A DNA stretch of 60,526 nucleotides from an uncultured Clostridia bacterium (GTDB taxonomy: Bacteria; Bacillota; Clostridia; UBA1381), in the NCBI GenBank assembly GCA_934501535.1, contig CAKSUM010000016.1:1-60526 (forward strand), written 5' to 3'. Below, in pieces: positions 10,901 to 18,490 of this stretch. The notes below the pieces were generated by a model, which saw nothing but the letters and a program-made list of their open reading frames with translations, was not told the origin of the DNA and searched no databases. Within the stretch, counting starts at the first letter, position 1, and every line of letters starts with the position of its first letter. Made by a program: the position numbers and the translations under genes.

Positions 10901-11420
10901 AAATTCCGCCGACATACTTTGCCGCCTTTACATATTCGTTTCCGTCGGCACGCGCATTGATTTTTCCGTTTACGGTCAGATTTTTTACCGTTCCGCCCTC
11001 GCCGATTATGCCGAAAAGCCCCTTACAATATGTATCGTAATTTTCCTTGTCTTTGTCTTTCTTCTTCAGCTTTCGCGTTTCGATGTGCAGACCCGAAACA
11101 CTGTGACCTCTGCCGTCAAACAGCCCCGTGTATGCCGTATCCGCTACAATTCCGTTTCCGTTTGAATTTGAATAGCTGTATCCGTCGCCAATCGGCGTCC
11201 ACTCTCTGTCTTCAAGGTCAATATCCGCAGTGAGTGCGGCATTTGCGTCCCTTTCGCCGCCGTTTACCTTTTCCGCAAACCAAAACAGTTCGTCTGCGCT
11301 GTCAATAAGATATACGCCGTTTTCTGTTTCCGGCACGACAGTTTCCGCAAGCGCCGTCCCCGGCAGCAGCCCTGCCAGCATGCACAGCGCCAGCAGTATG
11401 CCGGTTAACTTATTTTTCAT
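4923..11420 (-). CDS. Giant GLUG-repeat, DUF4430 and SLH surface protein
   Basis: A 2165-residue exported protein. It has a signal peptide (hydrophobic stretch, then GTALAET). About 1700 residues follow of beta-helix-like repeats of the type GGI-G-N-G-I-NC-N, the GLUG motif pattern, in several blocks separated by WTPIG-type capping modules and bacterial Ig-like segments. A Big2-like domain lies near residues 1710-1785. A DUF4430 (transcobalamin-like C-terminal) domain lies near 1790-1905, with YSGWMYTVNG and GGEKVVWHYVDDY. A Ser/Gly/Thr linker and three SLH repeats (TRAM, TREQ, TRAE) end the protein. It is the last gene of the riboswitch operon, 13 bases after its neighbour. I infer a wall-anchored extended scaffold presenting a corrinoid-binding beta domain; adhesion to a carbohydrate is an alternative. 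Confidence 0.85.
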   Translation of the reverse strand: MKNKLTGILLALCMLAGLLPGTALAETVVPETENGVYLIDSADELFWFAEKVNGGERDANAALTADIDLEDREWTPIGDGYSYSNSNGNGIVADTAYTGLFDGRGHSVSGLHIETRKLKKKDKDKENYDTYCKGLFGIIGEGGTVKNLTVNGKINARADGNEYVKAAKYVGGISGINAGLILNCTNNAEITGHTCVGGISGAVGAQFAGGKRVSGKIINAHNNGNVTATSESSANAGGICGKLAWGEISYAANHGDVKAPFPENNDMFGYASIRLLGGIAGGDINSDGSSVISRCFNDGKIGTSGGNYIAGIIGLKYSCDVTDVYNAGEVNGFGSSGGLVGYMLGGKLENAYNSADVIMHGAGGETKDGNTLVGSLGGGFADNLYSVGSSKMYTADKQAVTGSIKSVQTVTAAELSDAFIDTDNLPIIDFSGAPTGTDESFAAVDFELENGKITIYLDKILRETNLKIDDFEIKAYVNGKAAALANMQLAQRNETVTVAEISFAPVNAESVLKISVNGIEKEIETAATDFWTDYRAENFSSMGEPYKISSAEELALLAYRVNSGEDMTGKYFVLTGDIDLSGKKWTPIGTAEKYLENKYSGTCFNGVFDGKGHEIKGIDVSESGYVSGLFGIADDSAVIKNMTVRGRIENTNAVGYGTAAAVCAVNYGVVSGCTSYAAVLSESYAGGIVGWNGAVNKTVTSAIITECKNEGAVAGKKESGGIAAYSSGTIEKCCNKAEVTASDGYAGGICGYNYEGSVLLGSCYNLGTVSAGAYAGGIAGKAYNSEMRDCYNAGVVLSERAGGILGDTVSGYRVKNSYYVTGTAPMPYAENTGTGFEAKTEAQMSEMAEKLGKDFIKTENLPVLAWEINGTTDIDTKPSGGDTDPDKPQTPEDTEKATEYDSHGNWQDYRADGFESGDGTEENPYVIASGEQLAYFAARVNGGENFAGKYLKLSRNLDITDKLHTPAGTAENTPFAGNFDGNGYEIMLNNDENSVVGGLFGYTDGAKISMLGVSGLAKASEIAGGIAAVTKNTSFENCYSNVFAQSDSYAGGFIGAAKSGTSVVNCYASGAAAAEKAGTMFGLFANGVGVNNLFCRIAGNAQPIGENISENTSAVRGKTSEYMQSDNFTDDLWLIREKTVDGKTEAVAPVFLIGEKYPILSGGYTDSKILSLKLKAPGKCLAQGAPHIFDVVIYGKNLAGAQSAAWSCDNDKVTVVPKNGQGSSAEIILSPEIPDGTKITVTVSMDGKSDSATFTAGNAIWAGNGTEQNPYIIASLDDITALADSVNGGNSCRGLYFALSGDLNMDSGESFGSIGYWDGLKSDDNGQWWESKNNRPFEGTFDGRGFALKNIVFNAENSYYGLFSYIGRNGTVKNLKIDGTNRFTAHNNVRSVSALCGVNLGKIVNCVNDADYGFTASNVNGLSGICGVNYGVIADCVNSSDMNAAGTGKSGICSVNYGTILKCENRGMLGNAGSIGGIAAENRNGRGQAIRFIDEYKDMPLSGEIKECINNGRIAANGDAGGITADNYSGGLIENCVNTAEISGGMTGGISGRASGCFASGGIKNSKNSGSVIAEGSYGGGICGELINGLVYFCENRGDVSGSSYAGGICGRNYSSTNIGESAVEFCNNFGSVTGKTASGIVGYYQDESGKCRVRYNYNEGAAQYGILGDINSRFDLAQVLADNNMLESSAQSGAKRDGINGISSVTAEELEKCKNADVNLFVEKTDLTVNESISVTSDREALSSDSDIITVENGTVTGKNVGTAYVFAKASPYKYAAVPVTVSDDASKIKDISVSFTLIGEKNLGSSFVLDNNTPNTYTVWVAEKTYTVKEGSSVGELLKTVLDENNLSCRGLESGYVSSIKSPDGYWLGEFSNGKYSGWMYTVNGAHPAVGMNDYRLQGGEKVVWHYVDDYRQEVADWNETSGEYAAIGDGSLHNRWLKAAGESGSTDTGDNTRPAGSTSGSGGKTTVPQGEKLPTVSAETKAEFADVEQDAWYSTAVEYVFKNNLMKGISDTEFAPDTSLTRAMFVTVLYRFSGKTASGKAEFSDIPDGAWFADAVAWANENGVVSGISDTEFSPYAEITREQMAAMLYNYAKFIGSAAAESTDMMRYTDFDDVSDYAQEAVVYAVACGIITGKTQETINPKDNATRAETAMIIMRFAEMKK

Positions 11421-11433
11421 TAATTATTCCCCC

Positions 11434-12405
11434 CTATTTTATTATTTCCGACAGCATTGTTTTTCCCTCCGCCGGCTCCTGAGATGCCAGACTGTTCCAG
11501 AAAAACATCTTTACCGTATCACCCTGCAGTGCATTAAGATCATCAGCGGCTGCAGATATCTCCGGCGCATTTTCATAGGATTTCATTCCCTTGAAATTGC
11601 CCTGCGAATCATATACAGCGGCAATTGCCGGTACGCTTGCCTCCGCCGCTTCAAGTGCCGCACGTAATTCATCGGCATAATCTTGCGTTTTTTTACTGAA
11701 AAAATTTTCAATTGCTTCGGTATAGGCGTTCTCCGCGGCCTTGCTTACCCCTTCATTTGAACGTTTTTCATAGTAATCGCCGATTGCACAAATTAAATCA
11801 TCACATGCCGGCGACTCATATCCGAAGAATACATCAACCGAATCAGACAAAATCCACCTTGCAATTGAGCCGTCTGTTATTTGTACGTATTCATTATACG
11901 GATCGTCCCCCACAATCCACTTGACCTTACCCGACGATCTATCACCATTACCATTAAAGCTGAAGCAGCAGTTATCCCCATACTTTATATATTCATCAGT
12001 ATTACTGTTGTAAACACTCATATTTATATATCCGCCGTTAGTGGTGTACGGCGGCGTATTTCCTTCTTCGTCCTCAAGCCTTATACCGTCCGCAGTTTCT
12101 TCGTCATTTTCGTAATAATAATTCAAAATCTCGCCTAAAACATCGCATACGCTTTTAGTTTCGTTATTAAATAAATGAAATCCTGTTCTGTCATAAAAAC
12201 CGTTTTCGTAAACCTTTACAGGATATAAAATATTATTTTGACGTTCAGCTTTCTCATATAAAATGCTTTCTGCAGATAAAATGCTTTCTGCAGATAAATA
12301 AAAATATGTTCCTTCACCCTTGTTTTCTTTGTTTGCAAATCCGCACGGCTGTACGCAAACCATAAGCATTATCGCCATAACCACACATAAAATTTTCTTT
12401 TTCAT
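11434..12405 (-). CDS. Secreted protein of unknown function in the cobalamin operon
   Basis: A 323-residue protein with a signal peptide (MKKKILCVVMAIML..., Cys near residue 21, possibly a lipoprotein but without a clean lipobox). The mature part is acidic and rich in Tyr, Asn and Asp, with no family I recognise. It contains a six-residue tandem repeat (LSAESI twice) just after the signal region, produced by an 18-base tandem repeat at 12260-12295. It starts behind GAGGTC, 53 bases after the ECF fusion gene, with no terminator between them. It runs into the giant SLH gene. Operon position suggests an extracellular role in corrinoid capture or transfer, but nothing in its sequence proves this. 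Confidence 0.7.
   Translation of the reverse strand: MKKKILCVVMAIMLMVCVQPCGFANKENKGEGTYFYLSAESILSAESILYEKAERQNNILYPVKVYENGFYDRTGFHLFNNETKSVCDVLGEILNYYYENDEETADGIRLEDEEGNTPPYTTNGGYINMSVYNSNTDEYIKYGDNCCFSFNGNGDRSSGKVKWIVGDDPYNEYVQITDGSIARWILSDSVDVFFGYESPACDDLICAIGDYYEKRSNEGVSKAAENAYTEAIENFFSKKTQDYADELRAALEAAEASVPAIAAVYDSQGNFKGMKSYENAPEISAAADDLNALQGDTVKMFFWNSLASQEPAEGKTMLSEIIK
12260..12295. repeat. 18-base tandem repeat, two copies
   Basis: The unit AAAATGCTTTCTGCAGAT occurs twice in a row, identical, inside the secreted-protein gene. It adds six residues in frame, so changes in copy number would not break the frame. Confidence 0.95.
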
Positions 12406-12458
12406 TTAATGACCTCTTTCATATATAATTTTATCTATATAAACCGACGGAGCGGATA

Positions 12459-15041
12459 TTATTCAAGCAAGCCGTACCTGACCTTGACACGATCGAGTTT
12501 TTCGCACATAGGTTCCGCGGCAATCCACAGAAAAAACACTGTTGAAAGCGCATGAATCATATCAAAGGGCAGCCCGAGCACATAGGACGATTTTATCAGC
12601 GTCCATGTCGGGTACGCCTGACCCATAAGCACCGATGCCGGATTCATTATGCCGCCGTAAATCACCAAAACCGCAAAAAAGCCGAATATGCACAGTTCAA
12701 GCCGCGTTTTCCTCAGCAATCCCTTTTTGAACAGCACTCCCGCCAAAAATCCGATTATCCCGAATGAAAACATCTGCCACGGGGTCCACGGTCCCTGACC
12801 GAAGAAAAAGTTTGACACAAACCCCGTCACCGCGCCGACTGCAAATCCCGTTTCGCCGCCGAAACACACACCCGAAATTATGACTATCGCCGTAACCGGC
12901 TTAAACTGCGGCAGCGGTGCAAATGCCGTTCTTCCGGCAACCGCAATCGCGCACAGCGTACTGATTATCACAAGCTCGCGTGCCTGCGGTTTTCTGCCCT
13001 CAAATATGAGCGCGAACGGCAACATTGATTCCAAAATAATCAGCAGGCTTATAAAGTAATACTTTCTGTCATCAAGATAATATATCCCGACAAAAATTGT
13101 CAGCGGTATCAAAAACAGCGCGGCAGCAGCCGCTGCGGCGGTTCTTTTTGAAAAATGCCTTTTATCTTTTTTTGTCTGTACCTCTTTTATCCCGAATTCA
13201 CGCCTCGGAATAAGCCTTGTGCACGCGGCAAGTAGAAATATTATGCTTGCTCCCTCTGCTGCTATGCTGTCTGTCTGCATGAAGTACCATGATGAAATCA
13301 CAAACGCCGCTGCAAATACGATGCCGAGCAATACATCGGCAGCCGTAATTTTTTTCTTTTCGTTTTTTTGCTCACAATGCGTAAATTCAGGCAGCTTTTT
13401 ATATTCCGTATCGTGCTTTTCTTCATGCTCAATCCCGAGAGCTGCCGTTATGTCCTCCGCCAGCACAGCGTCCGGCAGGAAATCGCGTGCCATTCGGTTA
13501 GCCGCCGTAGTATAGAACGTCTTGCCCGAAAAAAACCTGCGCGGCGTATCCTCCGACACAATTACACCGTCGAATAAAAGTCCGCAGCGGTCGGCATATT
13601 TTGCACAAAATTCAATATCATGCGAAACCATTATAACAGCGGTGCCGCTTTTTTTAAGTCCCGACAATATTTTTGCAAGCTGCATTTTAAAATGCACATC
13701 TATTCCCTTTGTCGGCTCGTCAAGAATTAAAATATCGGGCTTTGCAAGAAGCACCATCGCAAGCGCCGCTCTCTGCTGTTCTCCGCCGGACAGGTCATAC
13801 GGGTGCTTCTCCGCAAGCTCGCCGATGCCGCAAAATTGCAGCATCTGTTCTGCCGCAGCTGCTCTATCCTCCGCACCGAGCCCTGACTTTTCCGCTGCGT
13901 CAAGCAAGTTCAGCATGACAGTTTTCCTTGAAAACAAACACTCGGGATTTTGCGGCAATGCGGCAATTTTCTTCCCCTGTGCTATTTTCACTTTTCCGCG
14001 GTACGGTCTGTTTATTCCGCTTATCAGCGACAACGCCGTTGTTTTTCCGGCTCCGTTTCCGCCAATTATAGCGTAACATTCGCCCTCATGCACCGTCAGC
14101 GACAGCCCTTTTAATACATCGGGAGAATTTTTTTCATATCTGAACCACACCTCTCTCACTTCTGCCGCAGGAACCTCCGGCACAAATTCGGCGGCTTCGC
14201 CGGTCTGCGGCAAGAGCTCTTTTTGCGCCAGCCACGCTTTCCCCTCACGCACGGTTACGGGACACTCACCGCCGTCCTCCGCCGCATAATAAACGCGCAT
14301 CGGAACAGGGAATGCATAAATCATGTCGCTGCCGATTTCTTTCAGCATACTGCCTGCCGCACGCGGCGAGCCCTCCGCAATAATCCTTCCCTTTTCCATG
14401 ACTGCGACTTTGTCGGCAAGCGGAAGTGCGTCCTCAAGGCGGTGTTCGGACAAAACCACCGTTGTACCGAACTCACGGTTCACTCTCCTGAGCATTTCCA
14501 GAAACTCCTTTGCCGCAATCGGGTCAAGCTGGCTTGTCGGCTCGTCCAGTATGAGCACCGACGGTTGCGTAAGCATTGCCGCCGCAAGATTTAAAAGCTG
14601 CTTTTGTCCGCCCGATAATTCGGTCACTTTTTTATGAAACCAATCCTCTATGCCGAAAAATGCCGCCATTTCCGCCGTCCGCGAACGGATTTCCGCATTT
14701 GAATATCCCAGACTTTCAAGCCCGAATGCAAGCTCGTGCCACACCTTATCGCACACAATCCCATTGTCCGGATTTTGTCCGACAAATCCGATTTTGCTCG
14801 CCTGCTTTCTTTGCGTCATTTCACGTATATCCGCTCCGTCAAACAGAATTTTTCCGTCCGCGGTGCCGTGCGGAGTTAAAATCGGTTTTAGCTGCCGCAG
14901 AAGCGTTGATTTTCCGCAGCCCGATTTTCCGCATATCACCGTGAAATCACCCGTATTTATTGCGAGAGTTACATCGTCCAGTGCCGGAGCGGCGCATTTC
15001 GGATAAGTAAATGTCAGATTTTCGATTTTAAGCTTTTCCAA
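12459..15041 (-). CDS. Single-chain ECF importer: two ATPase domains fused to an S component
   Basis: An 860-residue fusion. Residues 1 to about 225 are one ABC ATPase (Walker A GKSGCGKST, signature LSGGQKQ, Walker B VLILDEPTSQ). About 290-500 are a second (GGNGAGKTT, LSGGEQQR, ILILDEPTKG). About 570-845 are a membrane region of roughly eight to ten helices resembling an ECF substrate-binding S component, with PQFKPVTAIVIISG and FFFGQGPWTPWQM. In most ECF systems EcfA, EcfA' and S are separate proteins. Its ATG overlaps the end of ecfT. The riboswitch upstream predicts a corrinoid substrate. The S-component family itself does not identify the ligand to me. Confidence 0.9.
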   Translation of the reverse strand: MEKLKIENLTFTYPKCAAPALDDVTLAINTGDFTVICGKSGCGKSTLLRQLKPILTPHGTADGKILFDGADIREMTQRKQASKIGFVGQNPDNGIVCDKVWHELAFGLESLGYSNAEIRSRTAEMAAFFGIEDWFHKKVTELSGGQKQLLNLAAAMLTQPSVLILDEPTSQLDPIAAKEFLEMLRRVNREFGTTVVLSEHRLEDALPLADKVAVMEKGRIIAEGSPRAAGSMLKEIGSDMIYAFPVPMRVYYAAEDGGECPVTVREGKAWLAQKELLPQTGEAAEFVPEVPAAEVREVWFRYEKNSPDVLKGLSLTVHEGECYAIIGGNGAGKTTALSLISGINRPYRGKVKIAQGKKIAALPQNPECLFSRKTVMLNLLDAAEKSGLGAEDRAAAAEQMLQFCGIGELAEKHPYDLSGGEQQRAALAMVLLAKPDILILDEPTKGIDVHFKMQLAKILSGLKKSGTAVIMVSHDIEFCAKYADRCGLLFDGVIVSEDTPRRFFSGKTFYTTAANRMARDFLPDAVLAEDITAALGIEHEEKHDTEYKKLPEFTHCEQKNEKKKITAADVLLGIVFAAAFVISSWYFMQTDSIAAEGASIIFLLAACTRLIPRREFGIKEVQTKKDKRHFSKRTAAAAAAALFLIPLTIFVGIYYLDDRKYYFISLLIILESMLPFALIFEGRKPQARELVIISTLCAIAVAGRTAFAPLPQFKPVTAIVIISGVCFGGETGFAVGAVTGFVSNFFFGQGPWTPWQMFSFGIIGFLAGVLFKKGLLRKTRLELCIFGFFAVLVIYGGIMNPASVLMGQAYPTWTLIKSSYVLGLPFDMIHALSTVFFLWIAAEPMCEKLDRVKVRYGLLE

Positions 15042-15901
15042 CGCAACGCCTCCCCTACTTCAATAATTATCGGCGTCATGCAAAGCAGCAGATACGCCGC
15101 GCCGCAGCTCACCGAAAGCGGTGATGCGGCAGTACCGTTTATTTTCGGAAAATATACAAAATGCAGCTGCCCCGATATTTTTCCGAAAACAACATACGAT
15201 GTCAATACAAGTATCTGCGCAAGCACCGCCGCATCACGGCATGTAAACCTGAAATTTGAATATGCCGTTCTGCCCGGCAGTCCGAATCCGCGGCTTTTCA
15301 TGCTGTCCGCGGTGTCAACGGCATTTTCCATGCACCGCGTAATCATAACAGATATTATCCGCACGCCGTTTTTCGCCCTGCTTGCAAGGCTGCCCTCCGA
15401 AACGCTGCGCCCCATACATTCCTGCGCAGCGGCGACCTCCTTCATCTGCTCGTTAAACCGCGGAACAAACCGCAGCGTCATTGAAAAAATCAGCGACAAT
15501 GACGGAATTATTCGTCCCGACAGATACATCAGCTTATCGCTTGTCATAATTCTGTTGAAACAGTAAAAATGCAATATTACGCCCGACAGCATTGCTGCTG
15601 CGGCAATTCCGTACACAACCGATTCAAGCGTAAGCGGATTGCCGCTCGGAAGATAGCGCAGAATTGTCATGCCCTCATGGCTGAATGCCGGATTTACTGC
15701 CGCGGTACACAGTGCCAGCGGCGCAATACACGCAAAGTTAAACTTCAGCGCTTTTGTTCCTCCGAGCATTACCGAATACGCAAAACCGCACACAAAGCTT
15801 ATCAGAACGCACACCGGGTGCATTAAAATCATGGAAAATGCAATTACCGACGCAAAATACACAAAATTCACAACCGGGTGAAAATTCTTAAATTCATTCA
15901 T
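15014..15901 (-). CDS. ecfT: ECF transporter transmembrane component EcfT (CbiQ-like)
   Basis: A 295-residue polytopic membrane protein with several hydrophobic helices and the cytoplasmic coupling helices typical of EcfT: the Arg-containing segment ECMGRSVSEGSLASR and the later SMKSRGFGLPGR. These contact the Q-helix grooves of the two EcfA domains. I choose the start at 15901 (MNEFKNF), with GGGGGTGG six bases upstream; it overlaps the DUF4430 gene stop by eight bases. An open frame extending to 15952 runs into the upstream gene and is less likely. It should assemble with the ATPase/S fusion encoded next. Confidence 0.9.
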   Translation of the reverse strand: MNEFKNFHPVVNFVYFASVIAFSMILMHPVCVLISFVCGFAYSVMLGGTKALKFNFACIAPLALCTAAVNPAFSHEGMTILRYLPSGNPLTLESVVYGIAAAAMLSGVILHFYCFNRIMTSDKLMYLSGRIIPSLSLIFSMTLRFVPRFNEQMKEVAAAQECMGRSVSEGSLASRAKNGVRIISVMITRCMENAVDTADSMKSRGFGLPGRTAYSNFRFTCRDAAVLAQILVLTSYVVFGKISGQLHFVYFPKINGTAASPLSVSCGAAYLLLCMTPIIIEVGEALRWKSLKSKI

Positions 15902-16694
15902 TTTGACCACCCCCTGCAGCGTCAGCTCCGCCCACATCTCTGCCCAAATCACAGGTATATACCCACTCGACGCGGTCGCCGGGCTTCAGGCTGTAACGCG
16001 AGCAGCCGTAATTCGGGAACCAGCCGTTTACCCTATACATCCACCCCGACAGCTCACCGCAGTCAAATTCGTACAGATTGGCAATTCCCTCAATGTACGC
16101 GCTGTTATATATCGGCGTATTCACAAATTCCATGTGTATTTTATTTTTCTTCATTTCGCGTTTCAATAGATTGAATACGCTTTCCCCGTCATAAAAAACA
16201 ACTGTCTGCTCCGCAAATATCACTCCGTCCGCAGGGACGATTTCCGCCTTTTCCGGTTTCAGCGAACTCATATTGTCTAAAATTGTATCGCACCTGACCG
16301 AAAGTGTGCATGTATACTGTTTTTCCGTCACCTCCGCATCTTGCGGTTCCACCGGCAGCGGTTTTCCGTCAGGAGGCGGCGCAGTATGATATTTGTCCTC
16401 TTTTTGCGGCACATCTGCCGCGGTATTATCGCCGTTATCTGCATTATCCGTGCTGCTTTGTTCCGCCGCCGGCTTATCCGGTTCGGCGGAAGCCTGCGGT
16501 GCGGTTTCGGTCGGTTGCGGTGCCTCTGCCGTTTCGTCCGGCAAATCCGTTTCCGTCGGCAGAACCGCTGTCTGCGGTGTGCTCTGTGGCTCAAGTCTGT
16601 CATGTGCCGGCGGATTGCCGCCCATAAAAAACGCAAATATCAGCACCGCCGCAATCACCGCAACGGCAATTACCCTGTTTTTGTATTTTTTCAT
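15894..16694 (-). CDS. Membrane-tethered DUF4430 (transcobalamin beta-domain-like) protein
   Basis: A 266-residue protein. Residues 7-25 form one hydrophobic helix acting as signal anchor or signal peptide. About 100 residues of Pro/Thr/Glu/Ala-rich linker follow, suited to span the wall, then a DUF4430 domain (about 130-260) with the hallmark LSGWMYRVNGWFPNYGC and GDRVEWVYTCDLG. DUF4430 is the family to which the C-terminal beta domain of intrinsic factor and transcobalamin belongs. There is no SLH region, unlike its operon partners, so I infer it sits at the membrane near the ECF complex. It starts 11 bases after the alpha-domain gene. Confidence 0.85.
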   Translation of the reverse strand: MKKYKNRVIAVAVIAAVLIFAFFMGGNPPAHDRLEPQSTPQTAVLPTETDLPDETAEAPQPTETAPQASAEPDKPAAEQSSTDNADNGDNTAADVPQKEDKYHTAPPPDGKPLPVEPQDAEVTEKQYTCTLSVRCDTILDNMSSLKPEKAEIVPADGVIFAEQTVVFYDGESVFNLLKREMKKNKIHMEFVNTPIYNSAYIEGIANLYEFDCGELSGWMYRVNGWFPNYGCSRYSLKPGDRVEWVYTCDLGRDVGGADAAGGGQNE

Positions 16695-16705
16695 TGATTA
16701 TTTCC

Positions 16706-18307
16706 TTATATAATTAATTTTGCTGACGACAGCAGATTGTAAAACATTTCAGCCATTTCTTCCCGCGTTACGGACTTCTGCGGCTCAATTTCCGTTTCCT
16801 CACCGCTGTATATTCCGCTTTCAAAACAGAACGCAACGGCTTTTTTCGCCCACTTGCTTACCGTCACATAATCGGTATACTCAGACAGAATATCGCGCAC
16901 GGCAACATCGTCAAAATTATTTTCCATTCCGCAAAGCGTCGCGGCATTGCCGGTCATTACGGCCGCCTGTTCTCTCGTAATAAGCCCGTTCGGATTAAAT
17001 TCCGTCTCCGAAATCCCCGAAACAATGCCGTATTTATATGCCGCCGCGATATACTCTGCAAAAATATCATCATCGGAAATATCGTTAAATTTATTCTCAC
17101 CGCCCGGCGGCAGACCCAGGCTGTTTACCGCAATCACGGTAAATTCCGCCCTCGTCATACACGCATACGGGTCATATATATCTCCGCCGCGTCCGCTGAT
17201 AATTCCGCGCGACGCAAGCGCCTCTATTTTATCCTTGCCGTCACATGCGGCAATATCCGAAAATGTCCTTTTTTCAATAACCTCACGTACTTTCACATCT
17301 GCATTTTTACCCGGCAGTCCGATTGTTTCTTCGGTTTTTGTAATCAGCTTTTTCGCGTCGCTCATGTCATACAGAGAATTTTCACCGCGCGCAAATCGCT
17401 CAAGCGCAGCCATCGCATAAAACGCCTGCTCCGTTGCCATGCGGTTCGGTTCGCCGTCTATGATATGTCTGAATCTGCCGTTTCCGTCATAAAACGTCAT
17501 CATATTATCCGCCGGACTGCGTCCGTTTTTAACAAAGCGGCTGTCATTCTGCGGTATGCCGAGCGTACACATCGCAACAACCACCTGCGCGGCGCTCTCT
17601 GAATTAACGCTGCCCCAGCTTGAAAATCCGCCTTCGTCATTCTGCTGCGCCGACAAAAAATCAAGTCCGCGCTCCGCAGCTGCCGATACTTCCTCATCAT
17701 TCATGTAATTGTGCAGCGCGCATAAAGCCATTGCAGTAATGTCAATATCCGAGGTATCTCCCTCGGCAAGCCCCCAGCCGCCGTCCGCATTTTGAGCAGA
17801 CAGAATTTTCTTTAAATACATTTCCCGGCTCGCACAGATTGCCGCGTCTGCATTTTGCGGCACGTCATATCCGCCGCTGTCAAGCGCAATCAGCGCCCAC
17901 ACAGGACCGTTGATTCCCTGCACGCATGTTTTTTCATAATCGCCGAGCGGCGTGAGAAGATTATATCCGGCGACATTTTCCGGGTCTTTGCCTATCGCCG
18001 TGAGCGCAAGAATTAAGCGCGAATATTCCGTATACTTCACATCATGCAGCATGCCTGCGCATCTGCTCACATATTTTTCTGCATTATTATAATACTTATC
18101 AAAGTATCCCTCGGGAACTGCCGCTCCGCTGCGCGCAAGCCCGAGAGCCGCCCATTCTCCGCCGATTGAGCCGACATTAAGCTCGGGAGCGTCTGCACAA
18201 AGCACTTGCGCAGTTCTTTCAATTTCGTTTTCAAATCCGCTCTGCGCGCCGCACGGCACTGTGACAAGCATAATTATTGCCAAAACAGCCGACATTATTT
18301 TCTTCAT
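16706..18307 (-). CDS. SLH-anchored alpha/alpha-barrel protein, transcobalamin alpha-domain-like
   Basis: A 533-residue exported protein and first gene of the riboswitch operon. A signal peptide (MKKIMSAVLAIIML) is followed by helical-hairpin repeats with the prenyltransferase/terpenoid-cyclase-like marks NADGGWGL and NDEGGFSSWG (about 45-330). This is the fold of the alpha domain in intrinsic factor. Three SLH repeats (about 350-533; TRAE, TREQ, TREE) anchor it to the wall. I take the ATG at 18307. AGGAG is 15 bases upstream, unusually far, so expression may be modulated; an open frame to 18382 overlaps the terminator and is unlikely. I infer corrinoid binding; catalysis is an alternative. 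Confidence 0.82.
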   Translation of the reverse strand: MKKIMSAVLAIIMLVTVPCGAQSGFENEIERTAQVLCADAPELNVGSIGGEWAALGLARSGAAVPEGYFDKYYNNAEKYVSRCAGMLHDVKYTEYSRLILALTAIGKDPENVAGYNLLTPLGDYEKTCVQGINGPVWALIALDSGGYDVPQNADAAICASREMYLKKILSAQNADGGWGLAEGDTSDIDITAMALCALHNYMNDEEVSAAAERGLDFLSAQQNDEGGFSSWGSVNSESAAQVVVAMCTLGIPQNDSRFVKNGRSPADNMMTFYDGNGRFRHIIDGEPNRMATEQAFYAMAALERFARGENSLYDMSDAKKLITKTEETIGLPGKNADVKVREVIEKRTFSDIAACDGKDKIEALASRGIISGRGGDIYDPYACMTRAEFTVIAVNSLGLPPGGENKFNDISDDDIFAEYIAAAYKYGIVSGISETEFNPNGLITREQAAVMTGNAATLCGMENNFDDVAVRDILSEYTDYVTVSKWAKKAVAFCFESGIYSGEETEIEPQKSVTREEMAEMFYNLLSSAKLII

Positions 18308-18345
18308 AATTAAAATAATTATCTCCTTTTTAATATAAACCCGAA

Positions 18346-18385
18346 ACAAAAAGCTGTGCAAATCCGTCAAAACGGACTGCACAGC
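18346..18385 (-). terminator. Intrinsic terminator in the riboswitch expression platform
   Basis: On the minus strand GCTGTGCA...TCCG-TTTTGA-CGGA...TGCACAGC is followed by TTTTTGTTT. It sits between the cobalamin aptamer and the first gene, so ligand-dependent transcription attenuation is likely. Confidence 0.8.
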
Positions 18386-18490
18386 AGAGTTTTCCTGTGT
18401 TTATCGCAAATCGGCACACAAACAAACAAGCCCTTAAAGCATATTTTAAGCGCCGATAAAACTGAACCCGGCGCAAAATGCGCATTACGG

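Noticed and set aside
5004..11233. Numerous open frames of 60-220 codons on the plus strand opposite the giant gene
   Set aside because: They are antisense shadows caused by the codon bias of the 2165-residue gene, with no ribosome binding sites or recognisable proteins.
4923..11420. Many similar short DNA motifs such as AATTCCGCCGGCAT at irregular spacing, at first glance like a repeat array
   Set aside because: They encode the glycine-rich GLUG motifs in frame, with varied spacers and sequence. They are neither CRISPR repeats nor a non-coding array.
13219..14944. Plus-strand open frames up to 184 codons opposite the ECF fusion
   Set aside because: The minus-strand protein has complete ABC motifs; the opposite frames give basic, Cys-rich sequences typical of shadows.
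16304..16713. Several overlapping plus-strand open frames opposite the Pro/Thr-rich linker of the DUF4430 protein
   Set aside because: Low-complexity linker DNA opens many frames at once; only the minus-strand frame gives a signal anchor and a known domain.
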